From assembly GCA_045598025.1 (NCBI GenBank), contig JAZLLH010000059.1:1-56191 (forward strand): a stretch of 56,191 nt of DNA, in the 5' to 3' direction. The notes beneath the pieces were generated by a model. That model was not told the origin of the DNA and did no database searches. It saw only the letters and a list, made by a program, of their open reading frames with translations. Both the position numbers and the translations under genes were made by a program. The stretch comes from UBA1195 sp045598025. Lineage in GTDB: Bacteria; Bacteroidota; Bacteroidia; Bacteroidales; WCHB1-69. Below, in pieces: positions 53,501 through 56,191 of this stretch (its first letter is position 1; the number at the start of each line of letters is the position of its first letter).

Positions 53501-56191
53501 CTGGTGTTTCTTCCGATGTGAAAGTTAATCTGATGAATGTCGGAAACGAAACCATTGACAGTCTGACTATCCGTTGGACAAGAGATGGAGTGGCTCAGAA
53601 TCCTGTGAAACTGACCAATCTGAATCTGACATCCTATGCATCAGTTGTTATTCCTTTGGGCAGTTTCATTCCGGATACCAGCTCGCCTTCGACTACCCTC
53701 GTGGCATGGTGTGAAAATCCGAACGGCCGCATGGATAACAATACTTCTACAGATACCATTGTCAAGGAGTTGGTCGTCTGTGGAACTGCTTTGTCCGGAA
53801 GCTATATTGTCGGTAACAGCAGCAAGGCCGATTTCAATTCTCTTGAACAGGCTATCAGCCTGTTGAATTACTGCGGCGTTCGCGGACCTGTGGACATTCT
53901 GCTGGAAACGGGTGATTATGCTGGCTTTGAATTGGGTGTTATTCCCGGAACCAGCAGCACCAATATCGTAACCTTCACTTCCTATATGCACAGTGCGGAT
54001 ATGGTGACCATCGGCAATGCGGAACCTACAGCCATTAAATTGGATGGAACCTGCCATGTGTATTTCAAGGATTTGACCATAGGTGGAATAGACTCCAAAA
54101 ACTCTGTTGCCGTTGATATGGTCGGCTATATTGAAGACGTGTTCTTCCATCACTGCAAACTGTACGCCAGCAATACGACGACGAACAGTTCTTCACATGT
54201 GGTGAATTATGCCAACACCAACAATACGACGATTTATTTGAGTAATGTCCGCTTCATCGGCAACGAAATCCGCGGCGGTTACTATGGTCTCTACCTGTAC
54301 TATGCAGGCGGTGCCGCAGACAACTGCAAACCGGGTGCGGCCAAACGTGCTTCCGTTGTCATTGACAGTAACTACATCTATGATCAGTACTATTACCCGC
54401 TGTATTCGTACTACTACACCTACATACCGAGCTGTTCCTACAATGTGGTGAAGAGCCGTTCCGGTGCCAGCTACAACTACGGCCTGTATTTCTACTACTA
54501 CAACCTGGTGGACAAAATCGTGGGTAACCGCATCAACATCAACGTGAGCAGTTATGCCTACAGCGGTATCCGTCTGTATTATTACACCAACTATCCTTCC
54601 ACTTTCGGAACTACCACTACCGAACCGGTATTGGTTGCGGATAACGAAATTGTGAGCATCGGCGGAACCTATGCCTATGGTATTTATGCCTACTACTATG
54701 TGAATGCCAATATCCTGCACAATTCGGTGTACTGCAAGGCCCCGACGAACTACGGTATATACACCTATACTCAGGTGGCCACCTGCAACCTGAATGTGCA
54801 GAACAACATTTTCATGCTGGAAGGCGGTGCCACGACCAACTACTTTGCGTATGTGAGTGCAACAGCCACGCTGACGTCCTATCCGACTGTGTTTGACTAC
54901 AACGACTACTACACGACGAATACGGGCAAGAATACCTTCTATGTAGCCGCGGCTACGACGTATGCCAACTGGCAGTCAACCTACGGCATGGACGGTCATT
55001 CTGTAAGCGTGAGACCGGACTTCAAGAATCTTCCGAACGACCTGAGCATCGGTCAGTTCAGCGATTTGTTGAAGTGCAACCGTCAGCGCATGGTGCTTAA
55101 GGACATCAACGATGATGCCCGTACGAGCCTGACCATTATGGGTGCTTACAGCACGCCTCTGTTCGAAGGCAACGACCTGCAGCTGGAAGCTTATGCGGAA
55201 CCGGTTGTGGGCGGCATACAGTGCTTCCCGAACCAGACTCCGGTGAAGGTGACCCTCTACAACATGGGCACCAGCGATGTGGATTTTGCAGCAGCTCCTG
55301 CCAAACTGTACCTGAAGTGTGAGAGCGATTCCGTGAACTTTACGGTCAACGTTCCCGTCAATCAGGGCGGTATCGGCATCATGAAGCGCGATACCTTCGA
55401 AATCATTCCGAACATGGACATCACCTATCCGGGTCTGTACAAACTGACGGCCTGGCTGGAATGGAGCAAAGATCAGTTGTCGGATGACGACACGCTGAGA
55501 CTGGACTACTACGTCGACAAGACGGTTCTTCCTTACGACAACGACTTTACGGGTGCTTTTGCCGGTGTGGCCACGAACCAGGCCTACGGAGACATCAGTT
55601 GGGAAGTGTCTGCTACCAATCCGGTGCTGAATCCTGTGTACGGAACGGGCAGCCTGCTGTTCCGTTCATCGGAGGCCCGCGGATCCATCAGCCATGCACT
55701 GTTCACTTCCGTGAGCCTGCAGGGCACGTACAATCCGCAGCTGTACTTCTGGTATGCACACGACAATGCGAATCCTTATCTGCGCGACCAGATGGAAGTG
55801 CGCATTTCACAGGACGGCGGAGCTACCTTCAAGACGCTCCAGACGCTGTACCGTTACGATGCGAAGTGCACCCAGCCTACGTGGAAGCAGTATCAGATTG
55901 ATCTGAATCCGTACCGCAGCGGCAGCTGCATCATCATCGCCTTCACGGGCTACAGCTACGGTGGCGGCGACCAGACGGTGGACCGCGTGAAGATCATAGC
56001 CCAGCAGGATATGCAGGTGCTTGTGGACGTACCTTCGGATACGGACTTCACCGCCTGTAATCTGACGGGCCGCAACCTGACGGTATACCTGGAGAACCTC
56101 ACTTCTCAGGAAGTGCCGTTCAATGCAGGCGATTCCCTGACGGTCATGATGAGCGGAGCCTCTAACTTTGTGTACAAGCAGGCCTTGAGCG
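47506..56191 (+). CDS. Giant secreted modular beta-helix protein, tyrosine-rich, 3' end outside the window
   Basis: An open frame of 2895 codons with no stop before the window edge. The ATG at 47506 gives a signal MKKFIFMMLVVFLALPFGFS. Residues about 21-205 form a MAM/choice-of-anchor-J-like domain (ENFDGGTQSF ... GWFIDNFEL), then an Ig-like domain to about 320. Four modules follow, with Ig-like spacers near residues 318, 846, 1421 and 1982, each containing a W-x-V/R-N/D-G strand (INWSVNGVQQS; IQWSVNGVAQT; IAWDVNGISQT; IRWTRDGVAQN) then a beta-helix start (FNGSYTVGASGNF; AGTYTIGGTSANF; NGTYVVGSSAAAD; SGSYIVGNSSKAD) and a helix rich in YGIY motifs. From about 2551 come further Ig-like and a second J-like domain (LPYDNDFTGAF). 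T9SS export is expected; the tail is not visible. Confidence 0.9.
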   Translation, partial: MKKFIFMMLVVFLALPFGFSQSRIVISENFDGGTQSFTVSPSTGWERDTLLSVSGRRSMWGIVPNAEGDSVELISPMYDLSNYAYAYLRFSHICKVSEDDEVSVEYREDYMGAKWTKIPVGDYKGTTPTYKKSRCFHQGSYNTWVKSDLMYQPDNSWWKTESFDVSQEVSFANVQFKFKIKKGSSLGTNFAWGWFIDNFELTAAVTQIAPPVVVLLDPVISGQVFGAGPYDITAKCAKRTLLALQNPVLRYTCTELSGQIHQDSVLMKAKEGDSIWVATIPQQKVGTQVAYTVYASDTAGNNGSVFSSYQIGREWGFDSNCVALIAIDTPQRGALAGKTNKVVVDMQNRGLKTLSSADINWSVNGVQQSTYHWKGSLIEGFNEKVAIGTFVARADQYDTIVAWVSNPNGVTNTTEDTMVTRHTYGCNQIFNGSYTVGASGNFKDIQSALDAINLCGTGGNVILNVASGTYIGGLDFTGYMDIIGSNDHLTIQASTGNPEDVVIMSDTANPTSSVAVFSNAHNITLRNLTMKGMGTAIPITDTNSNITIEGCRIYLDTETTTTYAGVAIDGRAEKIRILNNFIEGAYYGLYTRGVSATQKLKNITLRNNDVMSSYYGTYYYYTDFDYVCNNRVYNRTLEVSSGSFYGIDMSYCDAEEVSNNRVWTRSKVSGGQGMYIYYFNQDSLRRGLVANNEVIYNATGTAYGIYTGYSECEFVNNSVLMNGSGASRAVYCNNYTQGMSMHFYNNNFVCYNGGYPMYFVYNYYMGTDILLDYNNCYGNDYIGYIGSAQTTLSGWQAISMDANATNINPVFKDPTVSAVCLHYNGLNCPKFTGVDYDIDDTLRTSLTTLGCYSETPKSFDAALIGFYDLKSSYTMGVNNPLYVILMNSGSKDTLKSCDIQWSVNGVAQTPMSWNGLLLPFETDTVYIGTFQVVDGAVHGSTRLAANLSKQNGMRSDMKPFNDSVKASTYGCQSAMAGTYTIGGTSANFASLSDALDILGICGVSGNVEFQLNPGTYAPISLGTIPGLSATSTLTITSATGNAADVIITGSGTLVNLSATSFVRIKNLTLDGLSATYGVYINGACNDIQVKYCNIKMNPASTSTIYGVYCASGFVRNDIHIVGNSIDGGYYGIYMYNGTGSAAAQHGLGHRVDSNTITNPYYYGMYGYYTDFESVSHNRIIARRANANTYCYGIYTYYCNHRYIVGNYVDALRKSFNYSYGIYVYYSNYSTYAQNTTDTTYVLDNDVRCIGQTGYAYPIYMYYGNQQVLHNSVYVECMYDNSYGIYVYEASPYHADLKNNNVYIVNGRNAYPIYAGGTISCYNIDGNNIYHPMTGSGLTTAPYLAYYNGARSDLAGLKLYDTNATILEPELIDIQRDGMVCANTGITTKPVSNVYYNTYGYRDHTGALRAAVPTRGAYEPVALINNAQLFAFSAPTAVVMMNGSSTDVRVILKNRGDSTLRSCTIAWDVNGISQTPVQWTGNLSKTDTMSVFLGRVYVFDSSYTITAYVSNPNGKTDDLAVDDTIRTELIGCSTMLNGTYVVGSSAAADMDFNKAMQVMSKCGVSGAVELQLEPGVYYANLDFTGIIGMTNSNVSVTITSTTGHDSDVVIEALAEEPTFRIANTYNFTLKNVTVRGYMRGATSNAITLDGNNKNLTIRNCILVTNKVNSSVTSDVAIFSKPSSADTVMVIANNTIIGNGGIYLYGTSGSRSHDVRIDSNTILSPYYYGIYTYYYDIRTLNANFLHKDKNESVCYYGLYPVYTYGVDDQATSFSFNRVHGAYNNALYMTGQYSNGVSSSNVNNPVVICNNEFICTGSSTSYNVTMWNSGGYILFNNNSIIVPQGASRTYMFSSYTYNPGHFKFMNNNFVNYGTVTNVYYTNMANQITTYADAWDYNNYWHGSAVFNINGSVANTLAGFASLIQNGRDAHSTEADPMIPNADSCAKPGKWAGMLCPMADSATTDIMGVLRSSMTYKGCYSETFHLDAALLSFDEPSYEAVVAGVSSDVKVNLMNVGNETIDSLTIRWTRDGVAQNPVKLTNLNLTSYASVVIPLGSFIPDTSSPSTTLVAWCENPNGRMDNNTSTDTIVKELVVCGTALSGSYIVGNSSKADFNSLEQAISLLNYCGVRGPVDILLETGDYAGFELGVIPGTSSTNIVTFTSYMHSADMVTIGNAEPTAIKLDGTCHVYFKDLTIGGIDSKNSVAVDMVGYIEDVFFHHCKLYASNTTTNSSSHVVNYANTNNTTIYLSNVRFIGNEIRGGYYGLYLYYAGGAADNCKPGAAKRASVVIDSNYIYDQYYYPLYSYYYTYIPSCSYNVVKSRSGASYNYGLYFYYYNLVDKIVGNRININVSSYAYSGIRLYYYTNYPSTFGTTTTEPVLVADNEIVSIGGTYAYGIYAYYYVNANILHNSVYCKAPTNYGIYTYTQVATCNLNVQNNIFMLEGGATTNYFAYVSATATLTSYPTVFDYNDYYTTNTGKNTFYVAAATTYANWQSTYGMDGHSVSVRPDFKNLPNDLSIGQFSDLLKCNRQRMVLKDINDDARTSLTIMGAYSTPLFEGNDLQLEAYAEPVVGGIQCFPNQTPVKVTLYNMGTSDVDFAAAPAKLYLKCESDSVNFTVNVPVNQGGIGIMKRDTFEIIPNMDITYPGLYKLTAWLEWSKDQLSDDDTLRLDYYVDKTVLPYDNDFTGAFAGVATNQAYGDISWEVSATNPVLNPVYGTGSLLFRSSEARGSISHALFTSVSLQGTYNPQLYFWYAHDNANPYLRDQMEVRISQDGGATFKTLQTLYRYDAKCTQPTWKQYQIDLNPYRSGSCIIIAFTGYSYGGGDQTVDRVKIIAQQDMQVLVDVPSDTDFTACNLTGRNLTVYLENLTSQEVPFNAGDSLTVMMSGASNFVYKQALS

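Noticed and set aside
48457..55150. Repeated DNA suggesting a CRISPR array or satellite
   Set aside because: Similarity is at protein level with variable DNA; there is no constant repeat-spacer length and the frame stays open throughout.
1..56191. tRNA, rRNA, insertion sequences or integrase genes
   Set aside because: None recognised on either strand; the window looks like stable chromosomal backbone with large T9SS cargo genes.

Overview
The window reads as a core-genome stretch of a Gram-negative anaerobe of the Bacteroidales. The reasons are: many -7 boxes of the Bacteroidetes type (TAnnTTTG) in front of genes; weak or absent Shine-Dalgarno sequences; type IX secretion (T9SS) C-terminal sorting domains; a PorE-like T9SS protein; a carboxypeptidase-regulatory/TonB receptor; the acpP-fabF-rnc order; a 1096-residue SecA; and LPS genes (kdsA, hldD). 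The genus cannot be fixed from sequence reading alone. No tRNA, rRNA, insertion sequence, phage gene or CRISPR array was seen.

Layout. 1-6237 is all on the minus strand: the start of an acyl-CoA dehydratase activase-like ATPase, miaA overlapping a small carboxypeptidase-regulatory-domain protein, a nine-repeat T9SS cargo protein with its own terminator, and gyrB. 6418-10506 (plus) carries murD, a DPP-IV-like S9 peptidase and a lipoprotein, closed by a perfect 44-bp inverted repeat shared with a convergent GT2 glycosyltransferase. 11684-14075 (plus) holds MoxR, a small HsdR-N/PD-(D/E)XK-like protein and a sugar nucleotidyltransferase. 14098-19405 (minus) holds a TcdA-like E1 enzyme and the compact unit acpP-fabF-rnc-TonB receptor, whose RNase III lacks key catalytic residues. 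19548-25655 (plus) holds a YfcC-like carrier and a unit of beta-helix lipoprotein, PorE-like protein and queG. 25780-31202 (plus) is secA-GT4-hldD.

31234-37725 (minus) is an efflux operon: lipoprotein adaptor, an RND pump fused in one frame to a TolC-type outer-membrane channel, and an AraC regulator. 37881-41740 (minus) contains a DUF1573 protein, cysS and a twice-frameshifted DUF4838-like gene. 41933-43225 (plus) holds a small Cys-rich lipoprotein and a double VOC-domain protein. A C10 (streptopain-like) protease with a T9SS tail lies on the minus strand at 43283-46261, divergent from kdsA.

From 47506 to the right edge runs a single uninterrupted reading frame of at least 2895 codons, without a stop inside the window. 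It encodes a giant secreted protein built from four copies of an Ig-like spacer plus a right-handed beta-helix segment, studded with tyrosine-rich YGIY-type motifs. This is the most unusual object in the window. Together with the PorE-like protein, the nine-repeat cargo and the C10 protease it suggests a strong investment in T9SS-exported surface proteins.
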